A stretch of DNA of 64,000 nucleotides from Brachypodius melanocephalos (Eukaryota; Chordata; Aves; Passeriformes; Pycnonotidae). Positions within the stretch are counted from its first letter, which is position 1, and every line of letters starts with the position of its first letter. This document shows, piece after piece, positions 1 to 11,400 of this stretch. Under the pieces are notes generated by a model. The model saw nothing but the letters and a program-made list of their open reading frames with translations. It had not been told where the DNA came from and ran no database searches. Position numbers and translations under genes: made by a program. The stretch spans positions 1,379,317 through 1,443,316 of the forward strand of contig VZSR01000243.1 of assembly GCA_013398615.1 (NCBI GenBank), read 5' to 3'.

Positions 1-738
1 TCCTTTCAGCTGGAAACTTTTGCCCCATGGCTGTGTTCTCCCTGTGGCATAATTCCTTCCAGGGAAAATTCGTGGAGTTGAAAGGGGGTTCCACGCAGAA
101 GCCGTAATTGTGTGGACTGGCATTCCTTTACCAGTGGTGGTTCTTGTTACATCTCATCCAATTTAATGTCATAAATCACTTTAGGGCAGGAAATGCAGGA
201 ACTCCACTTCTATTTCGGGGTTCTGTGCCCTGCACGGAGTCCCTCAACCTCTGGTCGCTGCTTTTCTCCTCTGCCTGGGCTTTCACACCTCTCTGGGGGT
301 CAGAAATTTCCTGCTGATGCCTTCTCTGAGAAAGGTTCTGAAAAGTGCCACCCAAATTGTGGCCACCACCTTTTTTTTGGGGTCAAACCGCCCAGTTTCT
401 GTGCATTGGTTTGTGTTGCTCCCTGGCTCCTCCACCTTGTGGTTTTTTTAGGTGCTTGCAAAGAGCAGAAAAGGAGAAATTCTTCTTTTCCACAGGTGGC
501 AGGAGCTGTGGGCTTCCCCCCTCCTTTCGCCAGGGAAAGTAGGGGCTACTTAATGAAATAATTGCTCCTTTAACAAATTACCCCTCATTAGCCGAGCCAC
601 CGCGGCTGTGCACACCCTGATCTACGGAATGAAAAGATTTTACCTTCAAATAATCCGAATAAAGGGCACAGCTGAGCTGCCTGGCCACCTCTATCTACCA
701 GCAGCTGACTAAAAGTGATGCCCTGTGCTGCTGACAGC

Positions 739-739
<1 letters not shown>

Positions 740-776
<37 letters not shown>
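740..776. repeat. (AAT)n microsatellite
   Basis: Twelve uninterrupted taa/aat triplets. Confidence 0.97.
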
Positions 777-777
<1 letters not shown>

Positions 778-1544
778 GCATCACAGCACAGCTTTGAACC
801 TGGCTGGTTCAGGGTGGAAAAATGTTGGTTTTTCCTGCAGGCTGAGGAGTTCGATGATGAGGTGACAGAGGGAGTTTTATCTTGGATAAACCAGATTTTC
901 TGTCCTGGCTCAGACAAACGAGAAATTTGCCTCTAAACCAGGTCCATGCCAACCTTGGACACCTCCAGATCTCCAGCCTTGTATTTATATTTCAGCAGCC
1001 CAAGGCAGCCCTGCGTCCTTTATTTAATTCTCCATATTCCAGTCAAACTGGCTGCCTCAGAAGTGACGGAATTGGGGCATGTGGAGAGGTTCAAACAAGG
1101 AGTAATCATTTCTCAGGGTGATGAAAACACCAAGTTCTTGTGTCAGTTGTGAAAGGCAGGAGTCCCTCATGCCCACTGAACATGAGGGGATGCCGGGATG
1201 AGATTTTTGTTCTTGATTATCTCCCTCTCCTTCAAGTGCAGCTGCTCTTTTAGCAGAAGCAAATGGGTTTGGGAATATTCAATCATTACTTCTCCCTGAA
1301 ATTATTTTTTCTTCTAAGTGTATCAAATAATAAGTGTTTCAGCAGGGAAAAATTTTCATTCTCTCATACTTTTTTTTTTGGTTTTTTGTTTTTTTTTTTT
1401 TCAGAAAATGCATTATTCTGTTTGGCTTCCTCTGCTGCTTTCATCGTGTGAGTTATTCCATCTCCTCTCTGAAGCATCCACACATAAAATATTAGAATTA
1501 TTAACTGTATTTTGCATGGGCCAAGGTTGCCAGGACAGAGAGAG

Positions 1545-1650
1545 ATTTTAAACTAGATATTAGGAAAAAAAAAGAAATCTTTAATGTGAGGGTGCTGAGG
1601 CCCTGGCAGAACTTGCCCAGAAAAGCTGTGGCTGCCCCATCCCTGGAAAA
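1545..1650 (-). mobile_element. CR1 retroposon fragment
   Basis: Read on the minus strand, this matches the internal 3' part of avian CR1. That part runs from the 'ccatccctgg' and 'cagccacagctt' words through 'ctgccagggcctca' to a degenerate 'ttcctaatatctagttt' end. It is truncated on both sides. Confidence 0.7.
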
Positions 1651-1691
1651 TATTCCTCTCCTCATGGTCCTGCCTTGCTCCAAACTCCTTT

Positions 1692-1797
1692 TCCCTAAGA
1701 AAAACCTCATTTTCTGTAAGAAAACCTAATTTTCCTTAAGAAAACCTCATTTTCCTTCAGAAAATCTCATTTCCCTTAAGAAAACCTCATTTTTCTC
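1692..1797. repeat. 21-22-bp tandem repeat, five copies
   Basis: Unit close to 'taagaaaacctcattttcc', repeated about five times with single-base changes. Confidence 0.85.
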
Positions 1798-4004
1798 TGT
1801 GTTTCTGATCCCTCTGGTCGTGAAATGTGGATCCCCATTTGCTGGGAATATCAGTTCCACAGAGATGCTGACGCTGGGCTGTTCTGCTAAGGGGCAGCCA
1901 CCTCAGGTATGGGGTTAAGATGATTTCCAAGTGCTAAAAGTTGCATTAATTAGGGTCAGAGGCCAAGTGCTCACTGATGGGAGCCCCCAAAGGCAGCTCC
2001 CCAACATCTGGAGCGCTCCACAGCTGCTCCTGCCAGATGTGCCCCTGCCCTGCCTTCCCTCCGGCTCTGCTCTTGCACCTCCTGGCTGATTTTCACCTCC
2101 AAGGATTTTCCCTTTTTCCATGTGTGGGGTGTCAGGGGGGGTTGATGCCTGCAGAGCAGGATCCCCGTGGAAACCTGAGACACACAGCAGCCTGGGCTGG
2201 CACTCAGACCCTTTTATTCCCCCTAATAAATCTAAAAATCATAAATATTGCTGGCTGCTCCTCTCTGCCAGCCCAGCTGTGGATTTTTCCAGCCCAGCCA
2301 GGCTGTTGCCAGCTGAGGTCTGGGTGGAGGGAGGTTCTGAGGATGCTGCTCAATTCCCATTCCTCATGGAACCAAACAGAACTGTGAAAAATTTCCTTGC
2401 TGATCACTAAAACCTGGAATGGCTTGGGACAAGGAGCTGGACACCCTCAGTGACAAACAGAGCCCAAATTGACTGAGCAGAGCGAAATAAAGAGCAGAGC
2501 TCAGCAAATGCTGCCTGGGAGATGGGAGAGAGGCAGCTCTGACAAAGCAGAGCCAGGCTGGCACTGCTGTCCCAGCTCCACACGGGTCCTGACACACCGG
2601 TGCCACCGGTGCCACCAGCCAGCTGAGTGTCACAGCAGGCAGAGCTGCCTGCTGGATTTTAATTAGACCAAGACTAAACGACTCTGGGCTCGTCCTTTTC
2701 AGCGTGGCTCGGGGAGAGTGAAAAGACGAGCGTTTTCAATTTAGGGTTTAGTTAGATAATGCCTGTTGGTGCCAGTAGATTACAGAGTGGATATTAAATC
2801 CTCCAGGATTTGCAATGGCAAAGCACTCACGGAATCCATAAGCAGGAAGGAGGGCAGGGCTGTGGAACTGTCGTTCCCCTGGAGGACCCGAGCAGGAGGA
2901 GAAAATGGGAAGGAAATCTTCCTTTTGTAGGGAGCTCCACGTGAAGAGCACACAGGGGCAGGCTGTGGCCTTTAAAGGTTCCCCTTTAAGGAGATTTCCT
3001 GCTCTTGAAAAGGGTCAAACGGCAGGGAAAAGGTGATGGGAGCAGGGAGCAGGGAAAGGCAGGGCTGGGTGCGGAGCACCAGAGCTCCTGCTGGGGGTTT
3101 GGGGCCAAGGATCCCCAAAAACACCTTCTGGGGGTGTCCCCGCAAACCCAGAGAGCTGTGCTGTGGGGCCTGAGTTGTAGAGACCCTACAACCAACTCTG
3201 GCCCTGAATAAAATATTGAATAAAACCACCCTGAGCTGATGCAGGGGGTGATGAGCAGCTCCTGATGGCAGCAATGCAAACCCAAGCAAGCCTTGGGATG
3301 TGTTGGCCCATTTATAGCCCAGCTTCAGCAGGATTTGGGGGCATCCAGGGCTTGTCAAGCTCTTCCTAGAGCCAGACTGAGCCAGATTTGGGGTGCCAGC
3401 CACAGGTAGATTGACTAGGATCGGGTTCTAGCAGGGTAAACAGACACTCAGAGGCAGAGTTTGACAGAATTTGCCGTAAATCCTCCCCAAAACACAGCCC
3501 AGAGCACCACGTTCAGGATCAGCAGTGCCAGGGAAGCTGCTCCTGTTGGTCCAGGGAAGCTGCTCCATCTGTGTCCTGACTTCTCAGGGGGAAAGCGTTG
3601 AAAACTCAACAATAAAACTCTTATTTACAAAACACTGAAGAGCCGGTAATAACAAACAGAAAGGACGAAACATTCATCCTTCATTGCTCTCATATTTAAG
3701 GAGCTTTACTGCTCCAGGTCTAGATACGTGGCTGATGGCAGAGTGTAAGATTATTAGTTTAAAAAGCACTAAAATGTGCAAATTAATTACCACAACTAGC
3801 CATGCATTAATGGCTTAAGTGCTGGGCTGGTTTTTTTTCCAGGTTAAGGGAAATATTATCCTGGAAGGAGCTCTATCCAGCTCTGTAGCCTGAAGAGCTG
3901 AAAGCCCAAAGATCTGAGCCCTGGCAATGAAAATTCAAGAGCTATCATAGCCTTTGATTGAACATCCCAATAGTTTCATTAAGACCTCGTCCCTGCGTTT
4001 TATG

Positions 4005-4020
4005 TTTGCTAATTAGCAAA
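4005..4020. promoter_or_regulatory. Perfect 16-bp palindrome with TAATTA core
   Basis: 'tttgctaattagcaaa' equals its own reverse complement. The TAATTA core is the dimeric homeodomain-type word. It sits in an AT-rich unique stretch (3735-4190) that looks like a conserved non-coding element. Any function is inference. Confidence 0.35.
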
Positions 4021-4579
4021 TTCAAACACTTTATCTCCGTGTTATCTTTGTGCAAGAGAGTGGCAAATTTGTGTCATTATAAAATATTGCGAGAATTTAA
4101 AGGTTCACGAGCAATTAGATTTTGTAATTCTTGTTTATGCCTCTGAAGGATTGCTCATTCTAAAACTTTATAGTTAATATGTACAAAAGATAAAAACAGT
4201 GGCCTGCGTTGCTCTGGTGACTGAAGTCAAGTGGTTGAGTGAGCTGAATGGGTTATGAGAGAAAAATGTTTCGGAAGCGGCTGCCTTGATCCTCGGCTGG
4301 ATATTTCAGGGAATTTACACCCGAGAAGAGCAGGGAGGCTGTGCCCAGGTGAGTGACATTTTCCCTGGCACTGTCCCCATTAGGAAGCCTGGGGTGATGA
4401 ATCCGGGAGCGGGATCGAGCCCGGGCTCGCTGTTACGGGTGTCACAGCCGGGGTTTGTTGGTTTGGAGGGGGAGAAAAGCTTTGGATGCGGCCGGAATTC
4501 CTGGTGCGGGTGGTGGTGGGGATGCAGCGCGGAGGAGCGAGGACACCTGCCGGCAACAGCGACCGGGACCGGCCCGGGA

Positions 4580-4800
4580 GCTGCCACAGCCATGGGATTG
4601 GCACTGGGATTGGCACTGGGATTGGCACTGGGATTGGCACTGGGATTGGCACTGGGATTGTCCGGGAACTGCCACAGCCATGGGATTGGCACTGGGATTG
4701 GCACTGGGATTGTCACTGGGATTGGCACTGGGATTGTCACTGGGATTGTCCGGGAACTGCCACATCCCCTGGGATTGGCACTGGGATTGTCCAGGGACCC
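4580..4800. repeat. 12-bp minisatellite with higher-order structure
   Basis: The unit is GGGATTGGCACT. There are about five perfect copies, then a spacer 'gtccgggaactgccacagcc', then a second block with GGGATTGTCACT variants. A third, shorter block follows a similar spacer. Because the unit is a multiple of three, open frames arise on both strands, and they are not genes. Confidence 0.95.
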
Positions 4801-4914
4801 ACCACATTCTCCAGGGACCCAGCACATCCCCTGGGATTGTCCCTGTGACTGATCCTGAGCTGCCCACTGCCCCAGGATCCACCCTGGGATCATCCCCGAG
4901 ACCCTCCTGCCCCC

Positions 4915-5065
4915 GGGACTGACCCATGGACCAGCCCTGAGCCACCACCTGTCCCCAGGACCAATCTTGGAGCCACCTCCTGTCCTCAGGGTCCATCCTG
5001 GAACCGTCCACCTCCTGCCCCAGGACCAATCCTGGAGCCACCTCCTGTTCCTGGGATCCACCCTG
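4915..5065. repeat. Diverged tandem repeat, about 30 bp unit
   Basis: 'gagccacctcctgt' and 'ccaggaccaat' recur every 30-60 bases. Degenerate minisatellite continuing from the array at 4580. Confidence 0.6.
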
Positions 5066-5125
5066 GCACTGTCCCCACAGCTGCCCCGAGTGACCTGACC
5101 TGGCAGGTGTCATCCCTGTCCCTGT

Positions 5126-5190
5126 AGGGTTTGGAATGGGGTGACCTTTAAGGTCCATTCCAACCCAATCCCTGCTGTGATTCCCTGATC
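5126..5190 (-). mobile_element. CR1 3'-region fragment
   Basis: The sequence 'gacctttaaggtcc' followed by 'attccaaccc' and 'gtgattcc' is the reverse complement of the typical 'ggttggaagggaccttaaag' CR1 region. It is short and diverged. Confidence 0.55.
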
Positions 5191-5331
5191 CAGGCCCTCC
5201 AGGGAGCTGTCACAGCTGTAGAGTCACCCTGTGGGTGTCACCGAGCCTTGTCCTCACAGCCCCCTTGGGTGTCCAAGTGTCCCCTGCTCCCCCCTCAGCT
5301 GCTGCCTGGGCCAGGGAAACCCCTCACCCCT

Positions 5332-5530
5332 ATTCCTTAGGGAATCAGGGAATAATTGGGCTGGGAAGGGACCCAAAAAAGCTCCTTTAATCCAACTCCC
5401 CTGCATTAAAAATGTTCATTTCTCCATTCCAGCCCTGCTCAGGCCAGGAGCTCCATCATCATTTCCTGGTGTCACTGAGCTCAGGGGATGCTCAAAATTC
5501 TCTCTTCTCCTGCTCCAGTGGTGGAACTGA
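5332..5530 (+). mobile_element. Diverged CR1-like element, copy A
   Basis: It begins 'ttccttagggaatcaggg', then 'gggctgggaagggacc' and 'aatccaactcccctgc', the order of words in the CR1 3' region. It closely matches a second copy at 8520-8705, in the same orientation. Confidence 0.6.
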
Positions 5531-6765
5531 GACGTTCTGCAGCAGTGCCAGGACAGGAAGAAGATTTCTCTTTGATTGCTTTTTAATCACAGTAATAACA
5601 GTAATGGAGGAATTGATGGGAAAGAGCTGAGCTCTCTCCTCTGCCAACTCCCTCGTGGGGTAAACAAGGAGGATTTACTGGCTCCTCCAGTGAATTGGGG
5701 GGATCCTGGCTCTTCAGGATGAGTGCTGGTGATGTCTGGGGAAAAATAGCTGGTATTTAGTGCCTGGGAGTAGAAATATGCCAGGAATCCTCTGGAAATC
5801 TTCCTGTGGATAACCCCTGTCCACACAGAGGGATGGATGCACAATTGCTGCTTTAAGCAGCTGTCAGTGCTAAATCTCCTTGGGTTCGGCCTTGGTTCTG
5901 CATCTTTAGCACCCCACAGGGGTTTTGTCGGTCCCTCAGGGGAAGGGGAAGCTGTGATGGACACAAAACCTTTGAGCTGAGCAGAACCAGAGGTCCCCAG
6001 AAGGGCTCAGGAGGGTGCAGGGTCCCCGCACCAACCTGCTGGGAGATCCAGATCCAGGCTGGGGCAAAACAGTCTGATTTTGGCCAATGGATACAGGAAC
6101 AAGCATTTCCCTCCAGAGGGGCCTGGTGAGGTTTAACTCTGGCCCAGGCTGAGGAGTTTTTCAGAAATGCTCTTGCAGGGAGGGACTTTAGTGGCAGCAG
6201 TGCTTGGGACCTGACCTAAGTGGGTATTTTTGGGGTGTCCTGCTAGAAATGCACCCATCAGCTTTTGACCCTCAGGGATGTGGGAAACTCTGACCTCCAA
6301 CATCCACAAAAGCAGTGGAACAGCCCCTGAGAGCTGGCAAAAACGCGTTCCCCAAGGCTGCTGCTCACATCAAGGACAATTTGGAGAGAGCCAGCCTCGC
6401 TGAGAGCACAGAAACACCAAAGACAGAGCTCACCCCGTTGGGGTTTTTTGGTCAGACATGGAGCTTTCTCCTTTATTTCTGCAGAGTGGTGCACACGTGA
6501 GGGGCCTCGTTTACATCAGCAGCACAGCCGTGTCCTGCCTGAGGAGGAGGAGGAGGAAGAGGAATCCCTCTGGTTTTGCTGACCAAGACCACAGGGCTGG
6601 GATCTGCCCCACCCCGGGGGGAAAAGGGGCTGGGGGAGCCCAGCAGGGTCATGGAATCCTCCAGGGTGAGGCCAACAGGGAGCAGCTCCATTCCCTGGGG
6701 GAATTTGGGTGTGCAAGGGCTGGGGGAGGCCCCTGGGGAGGGGAAGGGGAGAAAAGAGAGGGCAG

Positions 6766-6822
6766 GGACAGGGATGGGGACAGGGATGGGGACAGGGATG
6801 GGGACAGGGATGGGGACAGTCA
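6766..6822. repeat. 12-bp minisatellite (GGGACAGGGATG)n
   Basis: Nearly five perfect copies of a G-rich unit, within purine-rich sequence. Confidence 0.95.
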
Positions 6823-7749
6823 GGCAGGGGACATCTGGCACCACACAGCCTTGCTCAGGGCAGGGGGGGAACAGGGGGATTTTAACAGCCAGGCTGAGGA
6901 GGAGGAGGAGGAGCAGGAAGGGTCATGCCCATGTTTTTTGGAGAATAAAAAGGAGGGGGTGGAAGGTTTTACTGGACCTGCTGAAGGGCGAAACAGTGAG
7001 ACCTGGAGGGGGCTGGTTTGATCCTTTCACACACACATCCTCAAAGCCCTCAGTGCTTTTCCCAGCGATTCCATCCCTTTTTCTTCACACATCCCTTTTG
7101 TCAACTCCTGCCCTACCACGCCAGCCCCTTCCCCCTCTCGGTCTTTATGGGAGGAAAAAAAAAAATAAAATCATCATAAAGTGACATTTCAAGTGCTCTG
7201 GAGTGACCAACGTTCAGCCCCAGGAGTTTTGGGTTAAAAAGCTGTGAGTATCTTTGCAAAAGGATGAGCCAGGAAGGAAATTTCAGGTGGGATCTCCCTC
7301 AGCAAGGTGCTGCAAGCAGGAAAAAGTGGGAGGGAAGCCATTCCAAAACTGCTTGAACAGAGCAAACCGTGAAAAGGAGCTGTTAGGTCTCGGTTTTCAC
7401 CATCTAAGGGCTCTTATTCCCATTTCTCCCCCTCAGCTGAACCCCTCAGCTCGTCCAGGGAGAAGGAAAATCACCTCAGGGAGATCATGGAATGGTTCTC
7501 CAGCCCTGGATGTGATTCATCTGTCCAGGGGACAAATGCAAAAAATATTATCCTGAGCAAAAAGCTGTGGCAGTAATTCTCATTGCCCACTGCAGGGGAA
7601 AAAAAAAATATATAAAATACCTGAACTACAGTATATAAATCAATTTAGGTTTAGGGGAATTAAGAAAGAATAAAAACCACCACAAACCAGAAAAGCACCC
7701 AGCACCTATGGCATCTAATCAATCTTGTGTTACTAGGATGGATTTGCTT

Positions 7750-7755
7750 TTTATT
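7750..7755 (-). terminator. TRIM29: Candidate polyadenylation signal for TRIM29
   Basis: AATAAA on the minus strand, about 610 bases past the TRIM29 stop codon. It is the first canonical hexamer encountered in the transcript direction. Confidence 0.4.
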
Positions 7756-8365
7756 TCTTAATTTAAAAAGGTGGCTGGAGGGGCACTTTAATGGGCTGGG
7801 AAAACTCCCCGCCCTCCTCCAGCAGCTCTGGAAAAATCCTGCTGGGGTTTTTTGGGGTTTTTTTGGCAGGTGAGGAGCAGAGCTGAGCTGATGGAGCACC
7901 CTGGGGACGTGTGATGCCACCAGGGGAGCTGATCCCAGCGGGTCCCCAGGGTGGAGAGGAACGGGAAAAGCTCCAGCCCTGGGACCTCTCCGTGCTGGGA
8001 AGAGCTTTGGGAACACCTGGGGACCTCCAGCAGGATTGCACAGCTCTGGGGACAAAGGGACAGCTGCCTAGCAGGGGGTGCCACCCAAGCATCCACAATT
8101 CCCAGGAGGGGACAGAGCAGCTGGGGACAGCGAGGGGACAAGGAGGGGCCAGCAGAGGGTGTTAAAGCCTGTGGAGCTCTCAGTGCCAGCGGGGGATTTG
8201 GGGGAAAAGTCCCGGTTTGCTCAGGGAAAGGTTTTCCCCGCTGCCCCTCCCCTGGCCCCGGCAGGGGTTGGAGCAGCAGGGTTAGAGGGTAGCAGGTACA
8301 TCCATGGAAATCCGCAGCTGTCCTCGCTCCGAGCGCTGCCAGCTCTCCCCAAAATCCTCAGCACC
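7750..8365 (-). other. TRIM29: Probable TRIM29 3' untranslated region
   Basis: This is the sequence after the stop codon, read leftwards on the minus strand. The first canonical AATAAA on that strand is at 7755-7750 (tttatt on the plus strand), about 610 bases past the stop. That makes it the simplest polyadenylation signal. No transcript evidence is available, and a longer 3' end cannot be excluded. Confidence 0.4.
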
Positions 8366-8428
8366 TCAGGGGGCCTCGTTGGAGGTGGCTCCGTTGCCTT
8401 TGTTGACGTAGAAGGGGCGGTAGTGTGA
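8366..8428 (-). CDS. TRIM29: TRIM29 terminal exon with stop codon
   Basis: The acceptor CTCCCTTGCAG precedes 8428. Phase 0 gives SHYRPFYVNKGNGATSNEAP and then TGA at 8368-8366. The human C-terminus is SHYRPFYVNKGNGIGSNEAP, so all but two residues agree, and this fixes the gene identity and the end of the coding region. The SNEAP end is the natural terminus of the family member, with no truncation. Confidence 0.97.
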   Translation of the reverse strand, partial: SHYRPFYVNKGNGATSNEAP

Positions 8429-11400
8429 CTGCAAGGGAGAATTTGGGGCACGTCAGCTTGAGCCCCCTCCTGTCCTCACCTCCCACACCTCACCCACCCA
8501 CCCACAGGGAAACCCACCACCCCTATTCCTTAGGGAATCATAATTTGGGTGGGAAGGGACAAAAAAACCCTCCTTTAATCCATCCCCCTGCATTAAAAAT
8601 GTTCATATTTCCACCCCAGCCCTGCTCCCTGCTCAGCCCAGGAGCTCCATCAGTGTCACTGAGCTCAGGAGCTCGGGGGGTTCCTGCCTCAACACCTCCA
8701 GCTTTTCCTGCTGGCAAGCAGCACTGCCTCCTTCCCCTCCTGGAGGTGCTGGAGACATCAAATCCAAATAACTTGGCTTTTTTTCCTTTTTTTTTTTTTT
8801 CCTGATTTACACACATGCTTTGCCTGGCCCTCGCTGCAGAGCCAAACCATGCCTCATGCAAAACCTCAGACTGTGACTCACAGTTGATGAGAGGGGTGGG
8901 TTTTTTTTAGGGAGAAGGGGAATGTCACCTTTATTTTTATGCCTCTGTCAGTGTGTTCTAATTGCTCACTAAGCTGACAGCTCAGGGGAGCTGTCACACT
9001 CACGGTTATGCAAGTTTGGGGTTTATTTGTGCCTGGGAATTCTCACACTGCGGGGTTGGTTTGGGCTGCAGCACCCCATGTTTGTGTAAACACGAATAGA
9101 ATGGAGAGGTGGGGCAGAACCAGCAGGAATTGGCATTTTCTGCCTCTCCAGCTCTGTTTGCTGCAGTGCCTGGGTGAATCTCATCCCATCAGGACCTGCC
9201 CCTGGGATTTCACTCTGATCTGCCCCATCTCAACACGTGGCAAAGCTGGGTTGTGCAGCCTGCAGAAAAAGCAGACAGTTTATTTGCTGGGACCACTGCC
9301 TGCACAATCTCCAGCCTAGGTGGGAATATCCTCCCACAACTGAAAGAATAATGACGAAATTCAGGGGGGAAAAAAGGGAATTTTAATGCCCAGTCTGTCT
9401 TAGGTTTGTTCTCATATGCAGAAGGTGGGAGAGACCCCACAGGCCCCTTTTAGTGCAGCCCTATTTAATTTCAGGAACATATCATTAATTATTATCAGGT
9501 TTCAGAGCAACCCCAGCCCATCTCCCTGCTCACCTCCTGCTCAGTGCTCCGTTTTGAGATTCTTTTCATTTTATGGCTTTAATTTCCAACAGAATTAAGA
9601 TATGAGAGAAAGGGGAGCTCCATTTAAAACAGCTCCCTGGGCGTGAAAAAGCCCTTCCTCCTTAAACAGCACAGTCCTATGTGAAAATTCATATTTACAG
9701 ACATTTTAGAGGGTATATATTACTTAAATACACATTTAAGGCTATTTTAAAAGCCAGATTATTGGCCCAATAGACCATAAAGGCTCCTGCAGAGATACTG
9801 CAGCCTGGAGTACGTATTTCTATTTTGGTGCTTTTAAATGTTTGTGTTTATCAGCTCATTTGTTGGGTTCAGGGCTGAGTGGTGGATATTGGCTATAAAA
9901 AGGAGATGGTCATCACAAATGTGAGCACGGGAGAGGAAGGGACACAGGGAAGGGATGGTGGGAGAAGTTACCCAGATTTTCTGTGTGGGGATTTAGGAAA
10001 AATCATTGGGAACACAAAATGGGTGTGGGTGATGAGGTTTGAGAGGGTCAAACCCAAGGCAGAGGGGATGGCAGAATTTTGCTGGTTTGCTGCAGCACCT
10101 TCAAAGACTCAAGGCTGGATTTCCTGGAGGAATGTGCCAAGGAACATCCCTTCCTCAGGAATTCACCTCCTGAACATGGGGCAGACCCAGCTGCAGTCCT
10201 CAGGCAGCCACTTTCTACCTGTGGTGTGTTTCCCTCAGTGTGGGAATGCTCTCCATTCCTGACCCTCTGCTCCTCATGGGTCTCATTTCCACATAAATCA
10301 TCTCTCACAAATGTGCAATCAGAAATTACCAAAAAAAAAAAGAAAAAAAATTTAAAATATTTCGTTTGTGCCGTCAAAATCTCGACAGTCTTAATTCAGA
10401 TCGTGCAAGGCCTCGATGCAGCACAGTGTGAATAAAACCAGATTAACCTGGTTGTGTATTTGGGACTACAAACCCCAAAACATCCCTGTTATCAGGATCA
10501 GTGTGAAAAGAGAGGCTGGGAGGTGTTGTGGTGATCTCTGGGCACAGCCTGAGCTCTCATCTTTGATCCTGAACTGCAGGACACGACCAGCAAAGCACTT
10601 TAATGTGCTTGTCCCTGGTGTCACTTCCACCTTGTGGATGTCACAGGGTGACACCCCTGCAGGCAGGAAAAGCCCTATCAGTGCCATTTAACAGGATTGG
10701 CACAGTTCCTAGCTTCTGCATCGAATTTTAGACCAAAACCTTTCCCAAACGTCATTTTTGCAGCATTGATCAGAGCTGTGAAAGTTGGGGGGTTTCAATC
10801 TTATCCTGAATAGGAGCAGCGGGGTTGAAACTTTTATTTCCACACTTCCAAACGACCCTTCCTTATCCCTGAACCCCCCCTGGAATGGGCTGAAGCTCTC
10901 CCAAGGAAAAAAATGTCATTTTTCTTACCAGTACAGAACTGCTGGTATGATCTCACCAATAATGACTGCTTGTCATTTTTCTTACCAATACAGACCCTCC
11001 CCAGAAAAAAAAAATTGTCATTTTTCTTACCAATACAGACTCTCTCAAGGAAAAAAAAAAAATATTCTTACCAATACAGACTCTTCCAAGGGAAAAAATT
11101 GTAATTTTTCTTACCAATACAGAACTGCTTGTATGATCTTACCAATAGTGACTTCTTGTCATTTTTCTTACAAATACAAACCCTCCCCAGAAAAAAAAAA
11201 ATTGTAATTTTTCTTATAAATACAGACTCTCTCAAGGAAAAAAAAAAAAAATCGTTTTTCTTACCAATATAGACTCTTCCAAGGGAAAAAATTGTCTTTT
11301 TTTTTATCAGTACAGACTCTTTCAAGGGAGAAAATTTGTCTTTTTTTTTTTTTTTACCAATAGAGAGTCTCTCAAGGAAAAAAAAAATAAAATAAAGTGA

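Larger units (their letters stand above)
1..7749. other. Flank downstream of TRIM29
   Basis: No exon was recognised. The region contains the CR1 fragments, microsatellites and 12-bp minisatellites listed separately, and a unique AT-rich stretch (3735-4190). Open frames here are short or repeat-derived. Confidence 0.7.

Noticed and set aside
4286..5158. Several 150-250-codon frames on both strands
   Set aside because: They are translations of the 12-bp array and its diverged continuation, with no initiation or splice context.
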